A stretch of 64,000 bases of DNA from Bremerella sp. JC817 (GCF_040718835.1 NZ_JBFEFG010000267.1:634877-698876); one strand, 5' to 3'; counted from the stretch's first letter, positions 28,781 through 37,860 are shown. Translations and numbers: made by a program. Notes: generated by a model from the letters alone, not told the origin.

Positions 28781-29944
28781 ATGTTTGACCCACTCTCCTG
28801 GATTCCTGAACAGCTTGAACTGCTGAATTCGCTCGAGCGCCGCCGTGCTGTACATACCCGAGCGACGCAGCAAGGAGCGACCATTATCTGGAAGGATGGC
28901 ACGCTGCTCAACTTCAGCAGCAACGACTATCTGAACCTCGCCGCGGACCCGCGCCTTCAAGAAGCGGCCCAGTTGGCGATCGCCAGAGAAGGGTGGGGGA
29001 GTGGCGCGAGTCCTTTGATCACCGGAAGAGGTGAGGCCCAAACGGCCCTGGAAGAAGCCCTCGCCAAGTTCGAGGGAACGGAAGCGGCTTTAACGTTCGC
29101 CAGTGGTTTCGCCGCCAACGCAGGCACCATCGACGCGCTGACCGATCGGGGCGATGTGATCCTCAGCGACGAAAAGAATCACGCCAGCATCATTGACGGA
29201 ACACGGCTCTCGAAAGCAACGGTCCGCGTTTACCCTCATCGCGATGTCGCCTATCTCGAAAACCTGTTAAAGCAGTGTGGCACGTTTCGTCGGCGACTTA
29301 TCGTCACCGATACGTTGTTCAGCATGGATGGCACGGTCGCTCCGCTCGATCAACTGGCCGATCTGGCCGAGAAGTATGAAGCGATGCTGATGGTGGACGA
29401 GGCGCACGCCACCGGTGTCTTCGGCCAGCAAGGCCGAGGGTTGTGTGAACAGTACGGCATCGAAGACCGCGTGCCGATTCGTGTCGGAACGTTCAGCAAA
29501 GCACTCGGTGGCCATGGCGGGTTTGTCGTCGGTAGCCGTGCGCTCGTTGATTGGCTGGTGAATCGATCGCGACCCTATATCTTCTCGACGGCAGCCCCAG
29601 CCGCGAATGCCGCTGCGATGTTGGCGTCGCTTGAAATCATTCAGCAGGAACCGGAACGCCGCGTCGCTGTCTTGGCGATGGCCGATCAATTACGTGTCCG
29701 GCTGCGGGAACTGGGTTGGAGCCTGGGAGATAGTCAGACGCAGATCATTCCGGTGATCGTCGGGACGGAAGGCCTGGCGATGGATCTTTCAGCTCGCCTG
29801 CTGAAGCTGGGCATCATGGTCCCAGGGATTCGTCCGCCGTCGGTGCCGGAAGGGGAGTGTCTCTTACGGATCAGTCTTTCTTTTGGCCACTCGCAGCAGC
29901 ACCTGGACACGTTGGTCGACGCCATGGCTAAGATTCGTCCCTAA
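28781..29944 (+). CDS. bioF: 8-amino-7-oxononanoate synthase-like PLP enzyme
   Basis: The 387-residue protein is an alpha-oxoamine synthase. The PLP lysine is K240 in 'GTFSKALGGHGG'; 'SNDYLNLAADPR', 'GSGASPLITGRGEAQTALEEALA' and 'VDEAHATGVFGQQGRG' are all family motifs. BioF condenses pimeloyl-ACP (or -CoA) with L-alanine to start the biotin ring assembly. Closely related Kbl (2-amino-3-ketobutyrate ligase) and HemA/Spt are less likely by the motif set. No other biotin gene is in the window. Confidence 0.88.
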   Translation: MFDPLSWIPEQLELLNSLERRRAVHTRATQQGATIIWKDGTLLNFSSNDYLNLAADPRLQEAAQLAIAREGWGSGASPLITGRGEAQTALEEALAKFEGTEAALTFASGFAANAGTIDALTDRGDVILSDEKNHASIIDGTRLSKATVRVYPHRDVAYLENLLKQCGTFRRRLIVTDTLFSMDGTVAPLDQLADLAEKYEAMLMVDEAHATGVFGQQGRGLCEQYGIEDRVPIRVGTFSKALGGHGGFVVGSRALVDWLVNRSRPYIFSTAAPAANAAAMLASLEIIQQEPERRVAVLAMADQLRVRLRELGWSLGDSQTQIIPVIVGTEGLAMDLSARLLKLGIMVPGIRPPSVPEGECLLRISLSFGHSQQHLDTLVDAMAKIRP

Positions 29945-30013
29945 GGGAAGCGAGTTGAGGACGAATACCCTGGTGGATATCATTCCCAAGTAACCGAACT
30001 CCATTTCTGGCCT

Positions 30014-30029
30014 AGGAGCCTTTACCATT
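30014..30029 (+). promoter_or_regulatory. Ribosome site that points to an ATT start codon for fxsA
   Basis: AGGAG (30014-30018) stands 8 nt before ATT at 30027. No ATG, GTG or TTG exists in frame between the in-frame stop at 29991 and GTG 30051, which lies 32 nt after the AGGAG. The position of the ATT also restores the family's usual N-terminal length. Confidence 0.55.
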
Positions 30030-30515
30030 CGTATTCTTGCGACCTTACTGGTGTTGTTCGTCACGGTTCCGATCGTAGAACTGACGCTCTTGCTGTGGCT
30101 GTCGCACTATGAGGGCTGGCTGGTCACGATCGGCGTGGTGCTGTTTACCGGCATCCTGGGAACCTTGCTGGCACGCAGCCAGGGGTTCACGACATGGCAG
30201 AAAATTCAGGCCCAGCTAGCGGCTGGACAGATGCCTGGCAGTGCCGTCGCCGACGCCGCCATGATCTTCAGTGCCGGTGCTTTGCTGATGACGCCAGGCC
30301 TGCTGACCGATGCCTTGGGCTTCGCATTGCTGATCCCACCTTGCCGGCAGTGGCTGAAAACGAAACTGCTGGCCTGGGCAAAGGCGAACATGCACATCCA
30401 GACCACGACGACCGTCAACGGGCAGACGACGACCTACACCAACACGCCCGGTCACTCGCAAGTGATCGATTCGTATGTCGTTCCGAAGGAAGAGCCTCAG
30501 AAGCTGGAAGAATAA
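30027..30515 (+). CDS. fxsA: FxsA-family inner-membrane protein (probable ATT start)
   Basis: The 162-residue protein has the FxsA core: a first helix with 'LFVTVPIVELTLLLWLSH', 'GWLVTIGVVLFTGILGTLLARSQGF', and 'LMTPGLLTDALGFALLIPP'. Escherichia coli FxsA is a cytoplasmic-membrane protein that reduces exclusion by F-plasmid-bearing phage T7; its cellular role is not known. The conventional start GTG 30051 would shorten helix 1, whereas ATT 30027 with AGGAG at ideal spacing gives the normal length. The C-terminal 45 residues are Thr/Gln-rich, presumably soluble. Ends at a shared bidirectional terminator with the next convergent gene. Confidence 0.82.
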   Translation: MRILATLLVLFVTVPIVELTLLLWLSHYEGWLVTIGVVLFTGILGTLLARSQGFTTWQKIQAQLAAGQMPGSAVADAAMIFSAGALLMTPGLLTDALGFALLIPPCRQWLKTKLLAWAKANMHIQTTTTVNGQTTTYTNTPGHSQVIDSYVVPKEEPQKLEE

Positions 30516-30555
30516 AAAAAGCGGCCCCGATCCCAAGATCGGAGCCGCCCTTTCA
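30514..30555. terminator. Bidirectional terminator between fxsA and the FlhA-C-like gene
   Basis: Arms GCGGCCCCGATC (30521-30532) and GATCGGAGCCGC (30537-30548) with loop CCAA. Seven A on the left give the minus strand a U-run after the stem, so it best terminates the FlhA-C-like gene; the + strand has CCCTTTC. Confidence 0.8.
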
Positions 30556-30575
30556 GGGAGACCGAGGTCATTTAC

Positions 30576-32087
30576 TTAGCGTGGCCGGCGAGGTGGTAAT
30601 TCCTCGGCAATGTGCTCGCTCATCTTCCCTTTCGGGCGATACGTAGCGTCCGATGCCACCGCCGCATGAGCAGGTCGCTTGGCAGCCGGTTCGAGGGCCC
30701 CGACTTCCTCTGGCGAAATCAACGACTGCCAGAAGATCTCGTTGCTGCGTGGCACTTCGGCCAGGCTGAGCACCGTGATTTGTGGGAAGTGCGGTGACAA
30801 AATCTGCCACAATCGCGAGCGAATCGTCGACGACACAATCATCGCCACCGGTCGCTGCTGTTCGTCCAGACGTTGGAACGTATCGCGAAGCATGTCGACC
30901 ATGCGTTCCATCCAGCCACGAATTTGTCGGCCGGCATCTTCGTCGGTCATCTGCTGGAGCGATGTTTCCAGATCGCGATCGAGCCCGACGCCATGCACGC
31001 GCCCATCTGGATCGAGGAACTTCTGAATCAACTGCCGACCGAGACGAACTCGGACCATGCTGACCAGCGTTTCGACATCCTGGTTGCGACTGCCATGCAG
31101 TGCCAGAATCTCGACGATGCGGGTGAAGTTCTTAATCGAGATCCCTTCTTCCAGCAGTCGTCGCAGCACGGCATGCAGCACCGAGACAGAAACGGGGCTG
31201 GATCGAATCTCGTCGAACTCGCCCGGGTTGCGGTCTCGGAGCCGCTCGAGCATTTCGCGAACGTCCCCCAGCGTCAGGATCTCGTGGGCATGACGCCGTA
31301 GCGTCTCTTGCAGGTGGGTCACAATCAGCATCGAAGGATCAATCACCAGGTAACCGAGTTGTTCAGCTTCCTGACGCTGCTCGGCTGGGATCCAGATGCC
31401 TGGACCACCGAAGGTCGGATCGATACCTCGCACTCCTTGGAGGGTCCCGCTCGAGGTACCCATGTCGAGCGCCAGGTGCTGCCCCGGTCCGAGACGACCA
31501 CGAGCGACTTCGCACTGATCGATTAGAATGCGATATTCCTGATCCCCCAGTTCCAGCGAGTCTCGTAATCGGAGCCGCGGAATGATCACGCCCAGGGTGT
31601 CCGCCAGGTGGCAACGAATTGCGGAAGTCCGCTGCATGATCTCCGACGTATCGGGATGCACCAGCTTGACCAGCTTTCCACCCATCTCGAGCGTGAGCCG
31701 ATCGATCTCTAAGAATGGTTCCCACGGCTCGTGGGTAGGTTCTTCGACCGTCGCAGACTGAATCTCGGCCATCGGCAACGACGACGGCGTCTGGAAATCA
31801 GGTAAGACCGGCAAATCAAGTAAGTCACCGTCGGTGCAGCGAATCGCCACGATATGGTGAAAATGAACCAGGGCTTCCGCACCATCCCCGGTGCCGGCTT
31901 GATCAGAGTAATCTGCCACAGAGCTAGACCATGGCGAGTCCTCCGATTCTTGCGAAGTGGAGGCATTAATCAGGCGAACACAGTCTTCGTAGACTGCCGC
32001 TAATTCGCCACGTAATCGAACGTGGCCGAAGGTCGATACATTAACTTCCCTGCCGATGTAACGAGCCAGAATCGACGCATAATCCAT
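30576..32087 (-). CDS. Soluble FlhA/SctV C-domain-like (FHIPEP) protein with N-terminal Sm-like domain
   Basis: The 503-residue protein has no membrane helix. Residues 1-90 look like a small Sm/LSm-type barrel ('RYIGREVNVSTFGHVRLRGELAAVYEDCVRLINA' region). Residues about 125-480 match the cytoplasmic domain of FlhA/SctV: 'DPTFGGPGIWIPAEQRQEAEQLGYLVIDPSMLIVTHLQE', 'VLRRLLEEGISIKNFTRIVEIL', 'RSRLWQILSPHFPQITVLSLAEVP'. In flagellar and type III export this domain forms a nonameric ring that receives chaperone-substrate pairs, but it is normally fused to an eight-helix membrane channel that is absent here. AGAGG precedes ATG 32087. No flagellar gene is nearby. It may be a regulator or a recycled ring-forming module. 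Confidence 0.8.
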   Translation of the reverse strand: MDYASILARYIGREVNVSTFGHVRLRGELAAVYEDCVRLINASTSQESEDSPWSSSVADYSDQAGTGDGAEALVHFHHIVAIRCTDGDLLDLPVLPDFQTPSSLPMAEIQSATVEEPTHEPWEPFLEIDRLTLEMGGKLVKLVHPDTSEIMQRTSAIRCHLADTLGVIIPRLRLRDSLELGDQEYRILIDQCEVARGRLGPGQHLALDMGTSSGTLQGVRGIDPTFGGPGIWIPAEQRQEAEQLGYLVIDPSMLIVTHLQETLRRHAHEILTLGDVREMLERLRDRNPGEFDEIRSSPVSVSVLHAVLRRLLEEGISIKNFTRIVEILALHGSRNQDVETLVSMVRVRLGRQLIQKFLDPDGRVHGVGLDRDLETSLQQMTDEDAGRQIRGWMERMVDMLRDTFQRLDEQQRPVAMIVSSTIRSRLWQILSPHFPQITVLSLAEVPRSNEIFWQSLISPEEVGALEPAAKRPAHAAVASDATYRPKGKMSEHIAEELPPRRPR

Positions 32088-32741
32088 TGAGAACCTCTAC
32101 TGTCCCAAAGTTGCACGACTTGGACTTCGCAACGATCCGCGAAACCGCTTCCATGTTAAGTGCGATTGTAGACAGGGCCCCATTCCAGCGGCAACTCAAA
32201 GACAAGAGATTTTCAATGAATGCGGTATCCACCTGGGGTGACTTTCCGGAGAGGCAAAGTTCTGGCGAAGGTTCCAGGAAGGTTTGCCAAAGCAGAAGCG
32301 GAAGAATACGCGTTCGCTTCGGAATCGGAACCAGAATCATGGCAGGCGTATTGGACATATTTGTTGTTAATGGCCAGCCTGGTTCAGGTCGCCCAGTCCG
32401 CAGCAGCAACAGCGGCTGAGCCCTGTTTTCCCGAGCATCTTTCCGCCGTCAGTCCGCCGACCGAGGGTCCCCAGGCCGAACCCTTCGCGGCGCGAACTGT
32501 CCTTGGGGAAGGGTCCTCGTATAATTCCTTAGACCACGAAATTGCTCCCAGGCGGCTATTGTCTGCATCCCTCCTATTTTCCCGAAAATTGCGCAAGATC
32601 AAAAAAGCGGGGTTTTCGCGGCATCTCGGCTCAGGCAAAATCCACCACAGCAATGGACTGTGACCACGAGGGTACGCACTGTTGCCCTTCGACTCGGCAT
32701 TTCATATCTAGCGTGCCCATGGTCCGTGCAACGGAGAACGC
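32088..32741. other. 654-bp divergent intergenic region between FlhA-C-like and phoH
   Basis: Two open frames here lack family similarity, ribosome sites and plausible composition, so no gene is called. The sequence holds promoters in both directions; a TATAAT lies at 32520-32525 without a good -35. No hairpin with U-run was found. Confidence 0.4.
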
Positions 32742-34085
32742 ATGATTAGTCAGTCGGCGCAAACGCAGTTGAAGCTTTTCGTTCTCGACACCAACGTTAT
32801 CTTGCACGACGCAAGGTCGTTCCGACATTTCGAGGAACATGATGTGGGCTTACCCATCACCGTCCTCGAAGAATTGGATCGATTTAAAAAGGGTAACGAG
32901 GACATCAATTTCCAGGCTCGTGAATTTCTTCGCCAAATCGATCAGATGACTGGCGATCTTCTTTCAGAGGAAGGGGCCCCTCTCGGCGAGAATCAAGGTC
33001 GCTTACGAGTCATCATCACCAATGAACTCGATCACCGTCTTCATCAAGTCTTTCTTCACGACTCTCCTGATAACCGCATTCTGAACACGGCCCTGCATCT
33101 TCAGCATTACGTGAACGATCGCCGGGTCATTCTGATCACCAAAGACACCAACCTTCGCATGAAGGCGAAGAGCCTCGGCCTGCAAGCCCAGGACTATGTC
33201 AATGACAAAATCGAAAGCTTCGATAGCCTGTATTCGGGGCGTCGTGTTCTCGAGAACATCACGACCGAACAGATCGATCGCTTTTACCAGGACACCGGTA
33301 ACGTTCAGTTGGAAGACTTCCCGGAAGTCGCCCAGCCGCTCGCCAACGAAAACTTCGTGCTGAAGAATGGCTCGAAGTCGGTCCTGGCCACGTTCAATCG
33401 CGAAGACCAGGTCTTACGCCGGATCGAAAAGTACAGTCCGTACGGAATCAAACCGCGTAACGCCGAACAAGTCTTCGCGATCAAAGCGTTGATGGACGAC
33501 AACATCAAACTGGTAACCCTCGCCGGCAAGGCAGGCACCGGTAAGACGCTGCTCGCGTTGTCTTCAGCGTTGGCATGCTCGTCCGCCTATCGCCAGATCT
33601 TGCTGGCTCGGCCGGTCGTGCCGCTGTCCAATCGAGACCTCGGTTACTTGCCTGGGGACATCTCTGCGAAGATGGATCCTTACATGCAACCGCTGTTCGA
33701 TAACCTCTCGGTCATTCGTCATCAATTCAATGACACCGACAAAGAGGCCCAGCGAATCAACCGCATGCTCGAGCAGGAAAAGCTGGTCATCACACCGCTG
33801 GCTTACATTCGTGGAAGAAGCCTGCAGCGGATGTACATGATTGTCGACGAGGCCCAGAACCTGACCCCGCACGAGGTGAAGACCATCATCACCCGGGCAG
33901 GCGAAGGAACAAAGGTCGTCTTCACGGGCGACATCAACCAGATCGACCATCCTTACCTCGACAGCCTTTCCAACGGCTTGTCGTACATGATTAACCGAAT
34001 GAAAGGTCAGGACCTGTACGCTCACATCTCTCTGGAAAAGGGGGAACGTTCCGAATTGGCAGACATTGCCAGCGAACTCTTGTAA
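32742..34085 (+). CDS. PIN-PhoH ATPase (YlaK/PhoH2-like)
   Basis: The 447-residue protein has an N-terminal PIN nuclease domain: '[15 protein letters not shown]' (first acidic residue D16), '[12 protein letters not shown]' and '[14 protein letters not shown]'. The C-terminal PhoH domain has Walker A '[13 protein letters not shown]' near residues 261-269 and Walker B '[18 protein letters not shown]'. Proteins of this architecture act as ATP-driven RNA helicase-ribonucleases in other bacteria. There is no toxin-antitoxin partner gene beside it. Preceded by a large divergent intergenic region and closed by a strong terminator. Confidence 0.9.
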   Translation: MISQSAQTQLKLFVLDTNVILHDARSFRHFEEHDVGLPITVLEELDRFKKGNEDINFQAREFLRQIDQMTGDLLSEEGAPLGENQGRLRVIITNELDHRLHQVFLHDSPDNRILNTALHLQHYVNDRRVILITKDTNLRMKAKSLGLQAQDYVNDKIESFDSLYSGRRVLENITTEQIDRFYQDTGNVQLEDFPEVAQPLANENFVLKNGSKSVLATFNREDQVLRRIEKYSPYGIKPRNAEQVFAIKALMDDNIKLVTLAGKAGTGKTLLALSSALACSSAYRQILLARPVVPLSNRDLGYLPGDISAKMDPYMQPLFDNLSVIRHQFNDTDKEAQRINRMLEQEKLVITPLAYIRGRSLQRMYMIVDEAQNLTPHEVKTIITRAGEGTKVVFTGDINQIDHPYLDSLSNGLSYMINRMKGQDLYAHISLEKGERSELADIASELL

Positions 34086-34110
34086 GCCACAGCCTGAATT
34101 TCGATATTCA

Positions 34111-34147
34111 GACGGTGCCTTCCCTTGGGGAGGGCGCCGTTTTTTTG
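34111..34147 (+). terminator. Rho-independent terminator of phoH-like gene
   Basis: Stem ACGGTGCC...GGCGCCGT, extended by TTCCC/GGGGA-type pairing, followed by seven T. Confidence 0.88.
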
Positions 34148-34417
34148 TGGCATGGCCCGTGCGAATTAAGCTCACGCTCCCAGAAATGATGATACCCGGG
34201 ACGATTGTCTTTGATCGAAGCCGATAACCCAACAGCCAACAACGACGTAGCGCGACGCCGGTAAGGAATAGCCGCCGATGCCGATCGCTCGCGAAAACCG
34301 CTAGTTCCAGCCGACTTTCATTTCATTTGCCGATTCCGTTGATCCACGGCAAGGGCTACAATCAAAGCTGAACCGTCGCAAACCCCACTCCTGATTCGAT
34401 TTCGCAAGGACGTCGCC
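34148..34417. other. 270-bp intergenic region before adk
   Basis: No gene or RNA was recognised. A TACAAT near 34357-34362 may be the adk -10, without a clear -35. Confidence 0.35.
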
Positions 34418-35053
34418 ATGCACAAATATGTGTTCATGGGCGTACAGGGTTCCGGGAAAGGAACCCAAGCCAAACTGCTGGAACATTACCTCGATCTCGC
34501 ACACATCGGGGTGGGTGACATTCTGCGATGGAACATCAAAAACCACACCAAGCTGGCTGCCCGGATCAAACGTATTCTGAACGCGGGCAAATTGGTCGAT
34601 GACGAAATCGTCGAAGAAATCGTCCAGCGTCGCCTGCAAGAGCACGACTGGAACTTCGGTTTCATCCTGGACGGCTTCCCACGTAACGCCAACCAGGCCG
34701 GCTTCTTTCTGGAAAGCTACGACATCGACGCGGTCGTCCATATTGTGGTGCCAGACGAAGTGATCAAGAAGCGTGTGCTGGCTCGCCGCTTGTGCGAAGA
34801 CTGCGGCGTCGACTTCAACGTGATCGATCACCGTCCAAAGATCGAAGGTCGCTGCGATATCTGCGGCGGCAAACTGATCCGCAGGGCGGACGATACCGAA
34901 GAAGCCCTGGCAACCCGCCTGGCGGAATACCACGAAAAGACCAAGCCAGTTCTCGAGATATTCCGCCGCAAAGAGTTGGTGGTCGAAGTCGATGGCACCC
35001 AACCAGTCGACGTCGTCCAAGCGGAGATCCGCCGAGCCCTTGATATCGTTTAG
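34418..35053 (+). CDS. adk: Adenylate kinase with zinc-type lid
   Basis: The 211-residue protein has the P-loop 'GVQGSGKGTQAKLL' at residues 8-15, the AMP-site 'GFILDGFPRNANQAGFF', and a lid with four Cys in CxxC...CxxC pattern ('CEDCG', 'CDICGG'), the zinc-binding form found in many Gram-positives and planctomycetes. It converts ATP + AMP to 2 ADP in the cytoplasm. It is monocistronic, with a near-perfect terminator. A second, cytidylate-kinase-like reading of the fold is excluded by the lid. Confidence 0.93.
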   Translation: MHKYVFMGVQGSGKGTQAKLLEHYLDLAHIGVGDILRWNIKNHTKLAARIKRILNAGKLVDDEIVEEIVQRRLQEHDWNFGFILDGFPRNANQAGFFLESYDIDAVVHIVVPDEVIKKRVLARRLCEDCGVDFNVIDHRPKIEGRCDICGGKLIRRADDTEEALATRLAEYHEKTKPVLEIFRRKELVVEVDGTQPVDVVQAEIRRALDIV

Positions 35054-35061
35054 CAGAGCCC

Positions 35062-35103
35062 AAGGCCATTCAAACTCTAGTTATTGAATGGCCTTTTCTT
35101 TTT
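35062..35103 (+). terminator. Rho-independent terminator of adk
   Basis: Exact 12-bp arms (AAGGCCATTCAA / TTGAATGGCCTT), 10-nt loop, then TTTTCTTTTT. Confidence 0.93.
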
Positions 35104-35266
35104 ACCTCGCACTACCATTGTGCGGGGTACTGCGGAAAGCCTGCGAAATTCTCCTTTCCGGCCTGAACCTCGATTCTTTTTGCTTGTCTGGCTGGAAGTA
35201 TGAAATTTCCGAACCGAGGCTTTTGAGGCGGACTGAGGGCACTAGGGCTCCACCGCAGGAATAGGG

Positions 35267-35272
35267 TATAAT
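35267..35272 (+). promoter_or_regulatory. -10 element TATAAT before the ilvE-like gene
   Basis: A perfect TATAAT 44 nt before the chosen ATG. No recognisable -35 at 16-18 nt, so it may depend on an activator. Confidence 0.4.
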
Positions 35273-35315
35273 GCTAGTTTCCACCCAGCAAACCGATAAC
35301 ACTCGTAACATACCC

Positions 35316-36173
35316 ATGTCCGCCAAAGTCTATATCAACGGGAAGTTTTTCGCTCCGGATGAAGCCATGATCAGCGTTTTCGATCATGGGCTGCTTTATG
35401 GCGACGGGGTGTTCGAGGGCCTGAGAATCTACAACGGGAAGATCTTCCGCCTAGAGCAGCACATTCGCCGTCTTTATGACTCGGCGAAGGCGATCTATCT
35501 GGAAATCCCGATGAGCCCGGCCGAAATGATCGAGGCTTGTCGCGAAACGGTTCGCCAGAGCGAGTTCACCGATGGCTACATCCGCCTGGTGATCACCCGC
35601 GGTGCCGGCACGCTGGGACTTGGCCCGGAACGGACCAAAGATCCCCAGACGATCATCATCGTCGACAAGATCAAGCTCTACCCACAAGAGTTCTACGACA
35701 ACGGCCTGGAAATCATCACGGCCAGCACCATCCGCAACCATCCGACCGCTCTGTCGCCGCGGATCAAGTCGCTGAACTACTTGAACAACATCATGGCCAA
35801 GATCGAGGCCAGCAAGGCAGGCTGCCTGGAAGCGCTGATGTTGAACCACAAGGGTGAAGTCTCGGAATGCACCGCGGACAACATCTTCATTGTTCGCGAT
35901 GGCAAGTTGCTGACACCACCGACCGATGCCGGCATCCTGGAAGGGGTGACACGCGACGTCGTGTTGGAACTGGCCCGCGAAGCTGGCATTCCGACCTTTG
36001 AAAAGACGATGACGCGCTACGACGTCTACGTCGCGGACGAGTGCTTCATGACCGGAACCGCCGCCGAAGTGATTGGCGTGGTGAAGGTCGACGACCGCAA
36101 GATCGGTGACGGCAAGCCAGGTCCGATCACGCGAAAGTTGAAAGAGCTCTTCGAGCAACATACCATGGGCTAA
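35316..36173 (+). CDS. ilvE: Branched-chain amino acid aminotransferase-like (class IV)
   Basis: The 285-residue protein from ATG 35316 (MSAKVYINGKFF) is a fold-type IV PLP aminotransferase. The Schiff-base lysine is K151 in 'SPRIKSLNYLNNIMAK', and 'FDHGLLYGDGVFEGLRIYNG', 'SECTADNIFIV' and 'GILEGVTRDVVLELA' match IlvE. It moves the amino group between glutamate and the keto acids of Leu, Ile and Val. D-amino-acid transaminases and 4-amino-4-deoxychorismate lyase are in the same superfamily; BCAT fits best on the motif 'GTLGLGPER' and length. Gene order to a DUF1080 gene downstream is probably incidental. Confidence 0.87.
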   Translation: MSAKVYINGKFFAPDEAMISVFDHGLLYGDGVFEGLRIYNGKIFRLEQHIRRLYDSAKAIYLEIPMSPAEMIEACRETVRQSEFTDGYIRLVITRGAGTLGLGPERTKDPQTIIIVDKIKLYPQEFYDNGLEIITASTIRNHPTALSPRIKSLNYLNNIMAKIEASKAGCLEALMLNHKGEVSECTADNIFIVRDGKLLTPPTDAGILEGVTRDVVLELAREAGIPTFEKTMTRYDVYVADECFMTGTAAEVIGVVKVDDRKIGDGKPGPITRKLKELFEQHTMG

Positions 36174-36199
36174 TTGCCCAGGGCCCATCGTGATGATTC

Positions 36200-36235
36200 A
36201 CGAGCAGGTCCAGGGTTTTTATCCTGCCTGCTCGT
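36200..36235 (+). terminator. Hairpin between ilvE and the second DUF1080 gene
   Basis: Exact 9-bp arms ACGAGCAGG / CCTGCTCGT around an 18-nt loop that contains TTTTTA. There is no U-run after the stem, so its role in termination is uncertain. Confidence 0.35.
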
Positions 36236-36258
36236 TCTACTTCACAAAGGTCCCACCG

Positions 36259-36948
36259 ATGCTCCTACGACTTGGCTTGTTCTTTCTGTTGACCTCGGTC
36301 GCCTCGACTCTGCTGGCCGAAGATTCTGTCAACCAACTCACGCCGGAAGAGAAAGCTGACGGCTTTGAACTTCTCTTCAACGGAACCGACCTCACCGGCT
36401 GGCAACACAATGGCAACTGGAAAGTCACCGACGGCATGATCGAGCGTACCGGCAAAGGTGGCGATGTCGTTTACGACGTGAAGCCAGTGCCGGACGACTT
36501 CGAGCTTCGCTTCCAGTGGAAGGTTGCCCCAGGCAGCAATAGCGGCATCTACTATCGCCCAGGTCAGTACGAGTATCAGATCCTCGACAACGAACGACAC
36601 CCCAACGGCAAGGTCGCCGACACCACGGCTGCCTCGCTTTACTACTGCATCGCTCCGTCGCACGACGCCACGAAAGAACCGGGCGAGTGGAATACCGGTC
36701 GAATCGTCTGCCAGGGCACGATCATCCAGCACTGGCTCAATGGCGAGAAGGTCGTCGATATCGACTACACCGACCCAAAGCTCTCGCAAGAGGTCGAGAA
36801 ACTGAAGAAGCGAGGCGCGACGCTCGACTCGCGAGGCGCCAAGCTAAAGCTGCAAGATCACGGCGATCCGGTCTGGTATCGCGGGCTGAAGCTGAAGACG
36901 CTCGACGGCACCGCGAAGCTCGATCGCTCGCCGCTGAAAACGAAGTAG
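36259..36948 (+). CDS. Secreted DUF1080 (3-keto-disaccharide hydrolase-like) protein
   Basis: The 229-residue protein from ATG 36259 (AAAGG upstream) has a signal peptide ('LRLGLFFLLTSVASTLLA') and a DUF1080 domain: 'GFELLFNGTDLTGWQHNGNWKV', 'GGDVVYDVKPVPDDFELRFQWKVAPGSNSGIYYRP', 'YEYQILDN', and 'DPVWYRGLKLKTL'. Its fuller set of family motifs makes it the closer match to the characterised 3-keto-glycoside hydrolase group than the copy at 3409-4038. It lies 4 nt from a convergent gene stop. Confidence 0.88.
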   Translation: MLLRLGLFFLLTSVASTLLAEDSVNQLTPEEKADGFELLFNGTDLTGWQHNGNWKVTDGMIERTGKGGDVVYDVKPVPDDFELRFQWKVAPGSNSGIYYRPGQYEYQILDNERHPNGKVADTTAASLYYCIAPSHDATKEPGEWNTGRIVCQGTIIQHWLNGEKVVDIDYTDPKLSQEVEKLKKRGATLDSRGAKLKLQDHGDPVWYRGLKLKTLDGTAKLDRSPLKTK

Positions 36949-36951
36949 CAA

Positions 36952-37860
36952 TTACGCCGCTTCCCCTTCGGAGTATGCGGCCGCCGATTTCTCTGGGCGG
37001 TCGCTTGTCTTCAGGGTCGCTTGCAGTTCCGTGATCTCCTCTTCCATCTTTTCGATCTCGCGACGCTTTTCGCGGATCAACTGACGCAGCGTCTCGATCT
37101 TGGCCTCCGGCGAGACCCGAGCTAATCGGCTGATCACATCCATCGCCAGCAATGCACGCCAGACACGCAGGGCAAGGCCTCGCATCCGATAGACGCGGGT
37201 CACCTTGGTCACCTGCTGCAGCCGCAACAGATGGGTCATCCGGAAGACACGCAAAAACGCGACCAGCGGCAAACAGATGATCAGTAAATCGACCCAGTGC
37301 TTCTTCAAGTAATGAATCTTTTTGCTGACGATCGAGAACATCACGATAAATTCCATCGTGAACGCCAGCCAGGTCACGCTGAAGCCGGTCTCGACAATCG
37401 TTCGCAATAGAACACTGGTTTCCATCTTCGCCGACCAGACGTAGTCGACCACCAAGAGCGGTAAGATGGCAATCGCGATGATGATCATCGGAACGCTCAG
37501 CGCGCGATCGACTTCCTCGTGAAAGTCGTCGTCGACATGCCGCCACCCCAAGATCGGCAACCACATCCGCGTGCCTGACTGCATATCTCGCCGAGCTAGT
37601 CGCAGTGGCGGCACCACGCAGGTCAACAGCGAACGCCAGCGACGGGGGGCATCGATCCAGAAGTACCAGACCGCCTCGAGCCAGAAGACCGGAAAGAAGG
37701 CGAGTGTCGTCCAGAAAAATCCCAGAAGCAGCGTTTCCGATTGGTCGGCGTCACTCATGTACTGCTGAACGGTGAGCGCAAAGAAGGTCAGCATTCCGAC
37801 CGTCGCAAGAAACATCGGGATGGCAAGAAACTCGTCGGATTTTCGCGTAATGCTTTTCAC
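36952..37860 (-). CDS. Pore-less voltage-sensor-like membrane protein with C-terminal coiled coil
   Basis: The 302-residue protein has two N-terminal membrane helices (about 14-34 and 43-69) and then a segment like a voltage sensor: S1 about 121-141, S2 about 158-178 with E170, S3 'HWVDLLIICLPLV' with D191, and S4 about 204-228 with basic residues spaced through 'RVFRMTHLLRLQQVTKVTRVYRMR'. No pore helix or selectivity-filter sequence follows; instead residues 252-285 are a strongly charged coiled coil ('LIREKRREIEKMEEEITELQ'). This layout (sensor + coiled coil, no pore) recalls Hv1 proton channels, but S1 acid and Arg spacing are not clear matches, so an ion-channel-superfamily regulator is equally possible. 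Confidence 0.65.
   Translation of the reverse strand: MKSITRKSDEFLAIPMFLATVGMLTFFALTVQQYMSDADQSETLLLGFFWTTLAFFPVFWLEAVWYFWIDAPRRWRSLLTCVVPPLRLARRDMQSGTRMWLPILGWRHVDDDFHEEVDRALSVPMIIIAIAILPLLVVDYVWSAKMETSVLLRTIVETGFSVTWLAFTMEFIVMFSIVSKKIHYLKKHWVDLLIICLPLVAFLRVFRMTHLLRLQQVTKVTRVYRMRGLALRVWRALLAMDVISRLARVSPEAKIETLRQLIREKRREIEKMEEEITELQATLKTSDRPEKSAAAYSEGEAA

Noticed and set aside
32220..32663. 147-residue open frame in the region before phoH
   Set aside because: No ribosome site, no family likeness and irregular composition. Treated as intergenic.
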